A program made the position numbers and the translations under genes. Shown piece by piece: positions 37,336 to 45,160 of a stretch of 64,000 nt of DNA. The stretch is from DATFDN01 sp963756495 (GTDB lineage: Bacteria > Pseudomonadota > Alphaproteobacteria > Acetobacterales > Acetobacteraceae), in the NCBI GenBank assembly GCA_963756495.1, contig CAVWNS010000002.1, positions 310,001 to 374,000 of the forward strand. The letters run 5' to 3'. Under the pieces are notes generated by a model that saw only the letters and a list, made by a program, of their open reading frames with translations, did no database searches and was not told the origin of the DNA. Numbering within the stretch: the stretch's first letter is position 1; every line of letters starts with the position of its first letter.

Positions 37336-37725
37336 CTACGCCGCCGCCTCCGCCTCGATCTCCACCATCCAGCGCGGGTCGGCCAGGCCGGCCACGAACA
37401 GCAAGGTGGAGGCGGGAGCGTGCTCGGCGAAGATGGTCTCGCGGGCGGCGCGGAACGCGCTGAGCAGCCCGCGATCGGTCAGGAACGCGGTGGTCTTCAC
37501 GACATCGCCGAAGCCCATGCCGTGCTCCTGGAGGATCACCCGCAAATTGGCGAAGGCCTGGGCGATCTGCCCCTCGCCGGTGTTCGGCACGGACCCGTCC
37601 GCGGCGATCCCGACCTGCCCGGAGATGACAAGCCGGCGCGCGGCGCCCTCGACCAGCACGGCGTGCGAATAGCGGGACGCCGGCGCGCGCACGCCGGCCG
37701 GATCGCTGGTGGTCAGGACGGACAT
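37336..37725 (-). CDS. RidA family protein
   Basis: A 129-residue YjgF/YER057c/UK114 member starting at the ATG at 37725 ('MSVLTTSDPAGVRAPASRYS'). 'ISGQVGIAADGSVPNTGEGQIAQAFANLRVILQEHGMGFGDVVKTTAFLTD' is the family core. The usual catalytic Arg position near the C-terminus is in 'LADPRWMVEIEAEAAA', giving the RidA-like end 'MVEIEA'. Members hydrolyse reactive enamines and imines made by PLP dehydratases, which suits the threonine dehydratase-like gene nearby. Confidence 0.85.
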   Translation of the reverse strand: MSVLTTSDPAGVRAPASRYSHAVLVEGAARRLVISGQVGIAADGSVPNTGEGQIAQAFANLRVILQEHGMGFGDVVKTTAFLTDRGLLSAFRAARETIFAEHAPASTLLFVAGLADPRWMVEIEAEAAA

Positions 37726-37807
37726 CGGGGCTCTCCGGACAGGACGGGCGATCATCGCCCTCCCCCGGCGCCTTGTATAGACGGGCGCGGTCTGCCACGG
37801 CGGCGCC

Positions 37808-38266
37808 ATGCTGCACCTGATCGCCGTCGGCCGGCTGCGGGCGGGGCCTGAAGCGGATCTGCTCGCCCGCTACGGCGCCCGCCTGCGCCCGTCCCTGCTC
37901 GTTACCGAGATCGCCGAGGCGCGCGGGGCACCGGCGGAGGCGAAGCGGCGGGAGGGCGCGGCGCTGCTCGCGTCCCTGCCGCCGCGCGCCTTCGCCGTCG
38001 CCCTGGACCTGGGCGGACAGGCGCCGGACAGCGCACGGTTGGCGACGCTGCTCGACCGCTGGCTGGGGCTCGGCCGGCCCGTCTGCTTCCTGATCGGCGG
38101 GGCCGAGGGCCTGGATCACGCCGTGCTGGACCGCGCCGATTTCGTGCTCTCGCTGGGTCCGCTGACCTGGCCGCACATGCTGGCGCGCGTGATGCTCGCC
38201 GAGCAGCTCTACCGCGCCCGCTCGATCGCCGCCGGTCACCCCTATCATCGCGAGGGGCGACCGTGA
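37808..38266 (+). CDS. rlmH: 23S rRNA (pseudouridine-1915-N3)-methyltransferase RlmH
   Basis: A 152-residue SPOUT methyltransferase. 'CFLIGGAEGLDHAVLDRADFVLSLGPLTWPHMLARVMLAEQLYRARSIAAGHPYHREG' is the diagnostic C-terminal knot with SAM-binding loops and the invariant 'HPYHR' end. It acts on helix 69 of the large ribosomal subunit. In many relatives rlmH is next to gpmI; here gpmI lies 5.4 kb further on. Confidence 0.95.
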   Translation: MLHLIAVGRLRAGPEADLLARYGARLRPSLLVTEIAEARGAPAEAKRREGAALLASLPPRAFAVALDLGGQAPDSARLATLLDRWLGLGRPVCFLIGGAEGLDHAVLDRADFVLSLGPLTWPHMLARVMLAEQLYRARSIAAGHPYHREGRP

Positions 38267-38318
38267 GGGGGCGGGCGCGCGCGTCCCGGTCTCGCCCCGC
38301 ACGACAGTTCGGGCGATC

Positions 38319-39203
38319 ATGGCCGCCTTCCATGCCCGCATGGCAGCCCGTGATCTGGAGAACAATGTGGAGTCCGCATCGAGCCAGCCTGAGCCCCACG
38401 CGATGCTGACCCGGCGCAACCGCGATCCGGGTCAGCCGCCGCCGGCGCAGTGGAACGCGGTGATCGCCACCATCCTGGACCACCGTTCGCAGCGCCACTT
38501 CCTGCCGCGGGCCCTCCCGGAGGGGAAGCTGGAGCTGCTGGTCGCCGCCGCGCAGTCGGCATCCACGTCGTCGAACCTGCAATTCTGGAGCGTCGTCGCG
38601 GTGCAGGAGCCGGCGCACAAGGCGCGCCTGGCGACGCTGGCCGGCGATCAGCAGTTCATCCGCGACGCGCCGCTGCTGCTGGTCTGGCTGGCCGACCTGG
38701 CGCGACTGGACGCGATCGGCGCGCAGGCAGGCACGCCGGCCGAAGGGCTCGACTACCTCGAGCCCTTCCTGGTCGGCGTGGTGGACGCCGCGCTGGCCGC
38801 GCAGAGCGCACTGATCGCCGCCGAATCGCTCCGATTGGGCGGGGTCTATGTCGGCGCGATGCGCAATCTACCGGAGCAGGTGGCGACCGAGCTGGCATTG
38901 CCGGCGCGGGTGTTCGCGGTGTTCGGCATGGCGATCGGCTGGCCCGACAAGGCCGCCGGCAGTGACGTCAAGCCCCGCCTGTCGCCGCCCGTGGTGCTGC
39001 ATCGGGAGAGGTATCAGCCGGAGATGCCGCACGCGGCGGTCGCCGCCTATGACGCGACGATGCGCGACTTCCAGCGCGAGCAGGGAATGCGGGCGGCGGA
39101 CTGGAGCCGCCAATCGATCGCGCGGGTGAAGGACGCCGCCGCCCTGCGCGGCCGCGACAGGCTGCGCACGGCGCTGCGCAACCTGGGCTTCGCGCTGCGC
39201 TGA
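38319..39203 (+). CDS. nitroreductase family FMN oxidoreductase (NfsA-like)
   Basis: A 267-294-residue flavoprotein; ATGs at 38319 and 38403 are both possible, with conserved sequence starting near 'WNAVIATILDHRSQRHFLP'. 'AAQSASTSSNLQFWSVVAVQEP' is the FMN-binding segment and 'AESLRLGGVYVGAMRN' the second nucleotide contact, as in oxygen-insensitive NADPH nitroreductases. 'VFGMAIGWPD' is also typical. The physiological role may be quinone or flavin reduction. Confidence 0.8.
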   Translation: MAAFHARMAARDLENNVESASSQPEPHAMLTRRNRDPGQPPPAQWNAVIATILDHRSQRHFLPRALPEGKLELLVAAAQSASTSSNLQFWSVVAVQEPAHKARLATLAGDQQFIRDAPLLLVWLADLARLDAIGAQAGTPAEGLDYLEPFLVGVVDAALAAQSALIAAESLRLGGVYVGAMRNLPEQVATELALPARVFAVFGMAIGWPDKAAGSDVKPRLSPPVVLHRERYQPEMPHAAVAAYDATMRDFQREQGMRAADWSRQSIARVKDAAALRGRDRLRTALRNLGFALR

Positions 39204-39205
39204 GC

Positions 39206-39374
39206 GGCCGCATTTCGTCGAGGAGCCGTTCGACCGCATCCTGGGGCGCGTGAAGGCGCTTGGCCTGACCTATGCCGCCGACCCGGTCTATCGGCACACC
39301 GGCGAGATCAGCCATTAGGCGGGCGGTCGCGGCGCCTACTTCCACGACCCGAACCATCGGGGTCCTGCACGATG
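39206..39374 (+). pseudogene. C-terminal remnant of a glyoxalase-fold (VOC) gene
   Basis: The plus strand reads 'RPHFVEEPFDRILGRVKALG', 'LTYAADPVYRHTGEISH', a TAG stop, then 'AGGRGAYFHDPNHRG'. This is the second half of a VOC metal-dependent dioxygenase or glyoxalase-like protein, with the strand 'GGRGAYFHDPN'. A nonsense codon replaces the residue before 'AGGRG', and the N-terminal half is missing. It follows the nitroreductase stop codon immediately and converges on another VOC remnant. Confidence 0.7.
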
Positions 39375-39692
39375 AACGTCCAGATATCCAGGGTCCCCGT
39401 CTCAGCTCCCGATGGAACCGGATGCCCGAGGCCTGGAACGCCGCATAGAGCGGCCTGACAACAACCGCCCTAATTCCTCACCTGTTCTCGTCATTCCCGC
39501 GAGAGCGGGAACCCAGGGGGGACGCGCGCCATCGCGGCGGACCTGCCCATAGAACGGCGGCTCGCCATGCAGGAACACGACGCGGAAGCCGAGCTTGCCG
39601 GTGTAGAACGCGCAAGCCGCGTCGAGGTCGGACACGAACAGCTGCGGCTCCGCTGCCATCAGGGCGGGTGGCGGCCGCGGGTTCTCGCTCAT
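39362..39692 (-). pseudogene. VOC/glyoxalase gene interrupted by a dispersed repeat
   Basis: The 5' part encodes 'ALMAAEPQLFVSDLDAACAF' and 'YTGKLGFRVVFLHGEPPFYGQVRRDGAR', a typical VOC first module. The 64-bp repeat (39460-39523) then replaces the middle of the domain. After it come 'PLYAAFQASGIRFHREL' and, one frame away, 'DIWTFIVQDPDG', the end of the second module. The last frame change needs an added base, unlike the one-base surplus seen elsewhere. The gene is truly broken by repeat insertion plus deletion. Confidence 0.75.
39460..39523. repeat. second copy of the 64-bp dispersed repeat
   Basis: It matches 15563-15626 at 61 of 64 positions (AACAACCGCCCTAAT... to ...CCCAGGGGGGAC), including the hairpin CCCGCG-AGAG-CGGG core. 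Only the left arm of the palindromic element is present here. It lies inside a glyoxalase-fold gene. Confidence 0.8.
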
Positions 39693-39758
39693 CATGGGCA
39701 TCCGGTACGACGCGGACCGCCGCACCCTGATGGCCCGAGTGAGAGCTTTCCTAGCGGG

Positions 39759-40985
39759 TCAATTCGTGGTCTGGATCATCTCGCGAACCTGGGGATAGAC
39801 CTCCTGCGCCCAGCGCCGGCCGCTGAACACGCCGTAATGGCCGACGCCGGTCTGCAGGTGGTTGCGCTTCCTCGCCATGCTGATGCCACTGCATAGTTCG
39901 AGCGCCGCGAGGGTTTGACCGATGGCGCAGATGTCGTCGCGCTCCCCTTCCACGGTGAGCAGGCCAGTTCGGCGGATCGCGCCGGGGCGCACTGCGTTGC
40001 CGCGCCAGGTCAGCCGGCCCTCGCGCCAGGTCGTGCCGCTGGAACACGCGCTCCACCGTTTCGAGGTAGAACTCCGCCGGCAGGTCCATCACGGCGTTGT
40101 ACTCGGCGTAGAAGCGCCGATGCGCCGCGGCAGCTTCGGCGCGGCCGCCGATTAAGTCGCGTAGCTGTTGAAAATGCGCGCCGATGTGACGATCGAGGTT
40201 CATGCACATGAAGGCGGCGAGTTGCATGAACCCCGGATAGACTCGGCGGAATGCGCCAGGGTAACGCCACGGCACGAGGCTGATCAGGTGTCGCTCGAAC
40301 CATTCGATCGGATGCGATTTGGCGAGCTGGTTGACATGCGTCGGATTAACCCTCGTATCGATCGGCCCCGCCATCAAGGTCATGCTGCGCGGCTGAGCGG
40401 GGTTCGCGGCCTCCGCCATCACGCGCGACGGCGGCAAGCACCGCGACCGTGGGCTGGCAGACCGCGACGACATGGCTGCCGGCACCGATGACTTCCAGGA
40501 AATGGATCACATGCGCGACGAAGTCGTCGAACCCGAAGGCATCCGCGGAAAGCGGCACGTCGCGGGCGTTGTCCCAGTCGGTGATGTAGAGGTCGTGCTC
40601 CGGCAACATGACCTCGACCGTGCCGCGCAGCAGCGTGGCGAAATGCCCCGACATCGGCGCAACCAGCAGGACGCGAGGCTGCACGATCCGGGGTGTCCTT
40701 GTGGAAGTGCAGCAAGGTGCCGAACGGCGTTTTGTCGGCTGTCTGCTCGGTGATCGCGACTTCCCGGTTCCCAAGCATGACCGAGCGGATGCCGAAATCC
40801 CGTCGCGCATGGGCGAGCGTCGCTTCGGCGACCAAGCTGCATCCCGCGCCGAGCAGCCGAAGCAGCGGCGGGGTCAGGGCGCCAATATCGACGCTCTGTG
40901 CTAGACGCGAGCCGGTTTTGGCCAGAACCCGCAATGGTTGCAGCAGGTCGTTCTGACCTTGGTAGAGCTGGTAGGTCATCGCCAT
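39759..40985 (-). pseudogene. phaZ: intracellular polyhydroxyalkanoate depolymerase, three frameshifts
   Basis: About 408 residues over four frames. It starts 'MAMTYQLYQGQNDLLQPLRV'. 'RVLLVAPMSGHFATLLRGTVEVMLPEHDLYITDWDNARDVPL' and the nucleophile elbow 'HVVAVCQPTVAVLAAV' with catalytic Cys identify the Ralstonia PhaZ1-type enzyme. 'GPIDTRVNPTHVNQLAKSHP' and the C-terminal 'LLTVEGERDDICAIGQTLAA' (Asp) plus 'VGHYGVFSGRRW' (His) complete the triad. Breaks near 40692, 40425 and 40019 each need one base removed. It would mobilise stored PHB in the cytoplasm. Confidence 0.85.
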
Positions 40986-41079
40986 GTGAAGCGACCTTTT
41001 TTTGTGCTCGCCATAGTGGTCCCGCGATCGCGTCTGCTATATTGCATTGCAGCATGCTCCTATCGAACCGGGTGCGCAA

Positions 41080-41733
41080 ATGGCGGCCACGCTTCTGATC
41101 AGCAGCAAGAACTACTCCTCGTGGTCGCTCCGCGGCTTTCTGCTGGCGCGCATGTCCGGGCTGATCTTTCAGGAACGGGCGGTTGATCCTGCCGATCCCG
41201 CCACGCGCGCTGAGCTGCTGCTGCGGGCCTCATCCATCCGGGTGCCCTGTCTTGTGCACGGCGACGTGTTGATCTGGGACACGATGGCGATCGCGGAGTA
41301 TCTGAACGAGGTCTGCCCGGATGCCGGAATGCTGCCGCACGACCGGATGGCGCGTGCGCGTTGCCGCTCGATCTCGGGAGAGATGCACTCCGGCTTTTCA
41401 GCACTGCGCTCGTCGTTGCCGATGAATCTCCGCGCAAAGCGTCGGAACTTCACGGTGTGGTCGGCGGCGCAGGCCGACATCGACCGCATTACCGAGATCT
41501 GGCGGGAGTGTCTCGAGACCTGGAAGGGACCGTGGCTATTCGGGCGCCGGCGCACCATCGCCGATGCGATGTATGCGCCGGTTATGACCCGGTTGTTGAC
41601 CTACGACGTCGGGGTCGATCCTGTCAGCACCGGCTATTGCGGGCAGATCATGGCGTGGCCTGATATGCAGGAATGGGTCGCCGCGGCCGCGCAGGAACCG
41701 GAGCAGATCGAGGAACTCGAGATCGAGTTCTAG
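41080..41733 (+). CDS. glutathione S-transferase family protein
   Basis: A 217-residue GST starting MAATLLISSKNYSSWSLRGF. 'SSKNYSSWSLRG' holds the likely glutathione-activating Ser, 'SIRVPCLVHGDVLIWDTMAIAEYLNEVCPD' is the G-site with the cis-Pro and Asp-Ser-like 'WDTMAI'. The C-terminal helical domain is complete and ends 'QIEELEIEF'. The TAG stop (41731-41733) is inside the CTAG target duplicated by the IS701 copy that follows, so insertion left the protein unchanged. Divergent from phaZ. Confidence 0.85.
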   Translation: MAATLLISSKNYSSWSLRGFLLARMSGLIFQERAVDPADPATRAELLLRASSIRVPCLVHGDVLIWDTMAIAEYLNEVCPDAGMLPHDRMARARCRSISGEMHSGFSALRSSLPMNLRAKRRNFTVWSAAQADIDRITEIWRECLETWKGPWLFGRRRTIADAMYAPVMTRLLTYDVGVDPVSTGYCGQIMAWPDMQEWVAAAAQEPEQIEELEIEF

Positions 41734-42854
41734 CGCTACAGTTGCATTTCTGAGGGGTCTGGTGCGTCACTCCGGCGTTGCTTGGAGTGCTGGATGGCGG
41801 ATGCCTCGATCGAGACGACGCTGGAGTTGTGGACCTCGTCACTGCGGGACGTCAAAGCGCGCATGCGTCCCTTGTTCACGCAGGAGCGGGTGGCGGCCTC
41901 GGCGGACCTGTTCCTGGATGGGGCTGCTTGGACCTGAGCGGCGCAAGACTGGATGGATGCGCGCCGAGGCCGCGGGCGACCCTGGAGCGTGGCGTCAGCA
42001 GGCGATCCTCGGTCGCGGCCGCTGGGAGGCGGATGCCCTGCGCGATATCGTGCGCGCCTATGCGCTGGAGACGCTGGCCGATGCGGAGGCGGTGCTGGTG
42101 ATCGACGAGACCGGCTTTCTCAAGGAGGGCAAGGCGTCCTGCGGGGTGGCGCGGCAAATACACGGGGTCTGCGGGCAAGATCACCAACTGCCAGATCGGT
42201 GTGTTCGCGGCCTACGCATCGCGGCATAGCCATGCCTTCATCGACCGCGCGCTCTATTTGCCGAAGAGCCGGACGTATCTCGAACTGGCTGACCTCGAGG
42301 CTGATGAGTTCGGCGGCGAGAGTGCCGGCCTGTGGACACGCGGCGTGCTGATCCGGCGCGATATCGCTGACGGTGCATGTGCGTTCTTCACCACAGGGTG
42401 CCCAGCCGGGACCCGCATCGACAGGCTGGTCGCGGTCGAGGGGCACCGCTGGGCGGAGGCCGTCAAGGTTCCACCCGCAAAGCCGGTGGAAGACGGCCGG
42501 AGGGCATCGAGGACAGCTTCGAGACCGCCAAGACCGAGTTCGGCCTCGACCATAACGAGACCCGTTCCTGGCACGGCTGGCATCGCCACGTCTCGCTGGT
42601 GATGCTGGCGTTTGCCATGAGGGCGACGATCCGCCATCACGCGAACAGGTCGACACCCCCCAAAACGCTGCTGCGGACCGCCCGGACGCGCCCGGCCTCA
42701 TCCGCTGGTCATCCAGGAGATCCGCCGGATCGCCATCCGGCTCGTACAGCAACGCATCCACCCCGTCCACATCATCGCCTGGTCACTGTTGCGACGCGCC
42801 CACCAGGCGGCCGCTCAACGCGCGCACCTGAAACGAAGAATGCAACTGTAGTGC
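41734..42854. mobile_element. IS701-family insertion sequence, copy 2 (decayed)
   Basis: Ends CGCTACAGTTGCATTT (left) and CACTACAGTTGCATTC (right, reverse complemented) resemble those of copy 1. A CTAG direct repeat flanks it at 41730-41733 and 42855-42858. At 1121 bp it is about 300 bp shorter than copy 1 because of an internal deletion. It is oriented opposite to copy 1. Confidence 0.85.
41794..42851 (+). pseudogene. IS701-family transposase, degraded
   Basis: Pieces in all three plus frames match the transposase of copy 1: 'MADASIETTLELWTSSLRDV', 'LLGPERRKTGWMRAEAAGDP', 'AEAVLVIDETGFLKEGKASC', 'NCQIGVFAAYASRHSHAFID', 'YLELADLEADEFGGE' and 'SFETAKTEFGLDHNETRSWH'. About 95 codons between 'ALYLPKS' and 'YLELADL' are deleted, removing the second catalytic Asp. 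A 45-50-bp insertion with a hairpin near 42460-42510 splits 'GHRW' from 'IEDSF'. At least four frame changes occur. It cannot be active. Confidence 0.8.
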
Positions 42855-42869
42855 TAGGACGCCTCCGCG

Positions 42870-43313
42870 CTACGCGGCTTGGTCCGCCTTGTTCCAGGGC
42901 GCCGGTGACGGGACAGCGCAGGGCCCCTTGACGGCCACGGTGCCGAACTCCGCCGGGCCAACCACTTCCAGGTATTCCATGTCCGGTGAGTAGTCGAACA
43001 GGTAGTGGGGGATGCCAGGCCGCTGATGCACGCAGTCGCCCGCCGATACGAGGTGCTCCTTGTCCTCGTACATGAAGAGCGCCCAACCCTTCAGCATGAG
43101 CACGATGTGAAAGTCCGCAGTATGCCGGTGCCAGCCGGTGCCGGATTCGGGTGCGCTGTTGGCTTTGACCAGTTGCGCGATGAGACGACCGCCGGTGGCG
43201 TCGGCAATGCCGAGGTCGCGGTAGAGAAAAAAGTCCCGCAGACCCCCGCCCTGCCACGGCGTCTCATCCGGCTTGACATGGGAGAACTCGTTGCCGTCTG
43301 TCACGTGGAGCAT
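42870..43313 (-). CDS. cupin domain protein
   Basis: A 147-residue cupin from the ATG at 43313 ('MLHVTDGNEFSHVKPDETPW'). Motif 1 is 'GTGWHRHTADFHIVLMLKGWALFMYED' with the His-x-His pair, and motif 2 is 'AGDCVHQRPGIPHYLFDYSPD' with the third His. The 'GIADATGGRLIAQLVKANSAPESGTGWH' lead is a recurring feature of these single-domain cupins. Substrate unknown. It converges on the GST gene, the IS701 copy having landed between them. Confidence 0.8.
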   Translation of the reverse strand: MLHVTDGNEFSHVKPDETPWQGGGLRDFFLYRDLGIADATGGRLIAQLVKANSAPESGTGWHRHTADFHIVLMLKGWALFMYEDKEHLVSAGDCVHQRPGIPHYLFDYSPDMEYLEVVGPAEFGTVAVKGPCAVPSPAPWNKADQAA

Positions 43314-43621
43314 CGCGCATAATTCCTCTGCTGCGTCCGCGAGGGCCGCCCATAGGCGGGGCGCGGCACGTTGATACCGAGGCTTCTGCTCTTGGCTCGA
43401 TTCTCTCCCCGAAGCCGGACGCAAGCGGTCGCTCCAGCTTCGCTGCAGCGCAGCGTGACGTGGCTTAGCGGGCGAGGCAACCGGGCTACATAGTTACGTT
43501 ATCATAATTGTTAAACGATACGATATATCACCGCCCGTTGCGGGACGCGCCCGCCCGCCCCATCGAATGCTTGTTCGCCGCAGGGCCGAGCGTTACGGGA
43601 GGCATTCGGCGGGAGACCAGA
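43314..43621. promoter_or_regulatory. upstream region of cupin and gpmI
   Basis: This 308-bp gene-free gap is divergent. It holds a short AT-rich patch, about 43491-43530 (GTTACGTTATCATAATTGTT then AAACGATACGATATATCA), standing out from GC-rich surroundings and probably containing the gpmI promoter. No exact sigma-70 match with good spacing could be assigned. Confidence 0.4.
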
Positions 43622-45160
43622 ATGACGCAGGCGATTCGCCCGGTGATGCTGATGGTGCTCGACGGCTTCGGCTGGCGCGAGGAGACAGACGGCAACGCGG
43701 TGCGCCTGGCCCGCAAACCCCATTTCGACCGCCTGTGGAAGACCTGCCCGCACGGCTTCCTGCGCACCTCCGGCCAGAACGTGGGCTTGCCGGAGGGGCA
43801 GATGGGCAACTCCGAGGTCGGCCACCTCAATATCGGCGCGGGCCGCGTCGTGATGCAGGACCTGCCGCGCATCACCCAGGCCTTCGCCGCGGGCGAGGTG
43901 GCCAGATCGCCCGCGCTGGCCGCGCTGATCGCCACGCTGAAGCAGAGCAAGGGCACCTGCCACCTGCTCGGCCTGGTCTCGCCCGGCGGCGTGCATTCCC
44001 ACCAAGACCATGCGGCTGCGCTGGCGCATCTGCTGGACGAGGCGGGCGTTCCCACGATCGTGCACGCCTTCACCGACGGACGGGACACCCCGCCGCGCTC
44101 CGGCCGCGCCGACCTCGCGCGGCTCTCCGCCGCGCTGCCCTCCGGCGTGAAGATCGCGACCGTCTGTGGCCGCTACTACGCGATGGACCGCGACAAGCGC
44201 TGGGACCGGGTCAGCCGCGCCTGGCGCGCGCTGGCCGAGGGCGAGGGCGCGCGCTTTCCCAGCGCCGAGGCGGTGATGGAAGCGTCCTACGCGCACGACC
44301 TGACCGACGAGTTCGTGGTCCCCGCCGTGCTCGGCGACTACTGGGGCATGCGCGATGGCGACGGGCTGCTCTGCTTCAACTTCCGCGCCGACCGCGTGCG
44401 CGAGATCCTGGCCGCGATGCTCGATCCCGGCTTCGACGGGTTCCCCCGCCCGCGCACGCCGCACTTCGCCGCCGCCCTCGGCATGAGGCAGTACAGCACC
44501 GAACTTGGCAAGCTCCTGACGACCCTATTCCCGCCCGAGCAACTGACCAACCCGCTGGGCGAGGTCGCCGCCGCCGCCGGACGCACGCAGCTGCGCGCCG
44601 CCGAGACCGAGAAATACCCGCACGTCACCTATTTCCTGAACGGCGGGCGGGAGACGCCATTCCCCGGCGAGGACCGCATCATGGTCCCCTCGCCCAAGGT
44701 CGCCACCTACGATTTGCAACCCGAGATGTCCGCCCCCGAGCTCACCGACCGCGTCGTCGCCGCGATCGAGTCCGCGAAATACGACCTGATCGTGCTCAAT
44801 TTCGCCAACCCCGACATGGTGGGCCACACTGGCAGCCTGCCGGCCGCGATCCGAGCGGTGGAGGCGGTCGATGCGGGCCTCGGGCGGATCGCCGAGGCGG
44901 TGCGGCGCCAGGGCGGCGCGCTGCTGGTCACCGCCGATCACGGCAACTGCGAGATGATGCGCGACCTCGAAACCGGCGGCCCGCACACGTCCCACACCAC
45001 CAACCCGGTCCCGGTTTTGCTGATGGGCGGCAATGCGACGGCGCTCGCCGATGGCCGGCTGGCCGACCTCGCGCCCACGATGCTCGCGCTGATGGGCCTG
45101 CCCCAGCCCACCGAGATGACGGGGCGCTCCCTGCTGTCCCGTGCGGCGCCCGACAGCTAG
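43622..45160 (+). CDS. gpmI: 2,3-bisphosphoglycerate-independent phosphoglycerate mutase
   Basis: A 512-residue iPGM starting MTQAIRPVMLMVLDGFGWRE. The metal-binding 'LDGFG' and the phospho-Ser 'GQMGNSEVGHLNIGAGRVVMQDLPRI' are exact family motifs. 'GGVHSHQDHAAALAHLL', 'HAFTDGRDTPPRSG', 'VCGRYYAMDRDKRWDR', 'NFRADRVREI', 'NPDMVGHTGSL' and 'TADHGNCEMM' supply the other Mn ligands and substrate contacts. It interconverts 3- and 2-phosphoglycerate. It overlaps the EnvC-like gene by 20 bases. Confidence 0.95.
   Translation: MTQAIRPVMLMVLDGFGWREETDGNAVRLARKPHFDRLWKTCPHGFLRTSGQNVGLPEGQMGNSEVGHLNIGAGRVVMQDLPRITQAFAAGEVARSPALAALIATLKQSKGTCHLLGLVSPGGVHSHQDHAAALAHLLDEAGVPTIVHAFTDGRDTPPRSGRADLARLSAALPSGVKIATVCGRYYAMDRDKRWDRVSRAWRALAEGEGARFPSAEAVMEASYAHDLTDEFVVPAVLGDYWGMRDGDGLLCFNFRADRVREILAAMLDPGFDGFPRPRTPHFAAALGMRQYSTELGKLLTTLFPPEQLTNPLGEVAAAAGRTQLRAAETEKYPHVTYFLNGGRETPFPGEDRIMVPSPKVATYDLQPEMSAPELTDRVVAAIESAKYDLIVLNFANPDMVGHTGSLPAAIRAVEAVDAGLGRIAEAVRRQGGALLVTADHGNCEMMRDLETGGPHTSHTTNPVPVLLMGGNATALADGRLADLAPTMLALMGLPQPTEMTGRSLLSRAAPDS

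Noticed and set aside
43491..43530. A riboswitch before gpmI
   Set aside because: The AT-rich patch is too short and shows no conserved aptamer; a promoter is the simpler reading.
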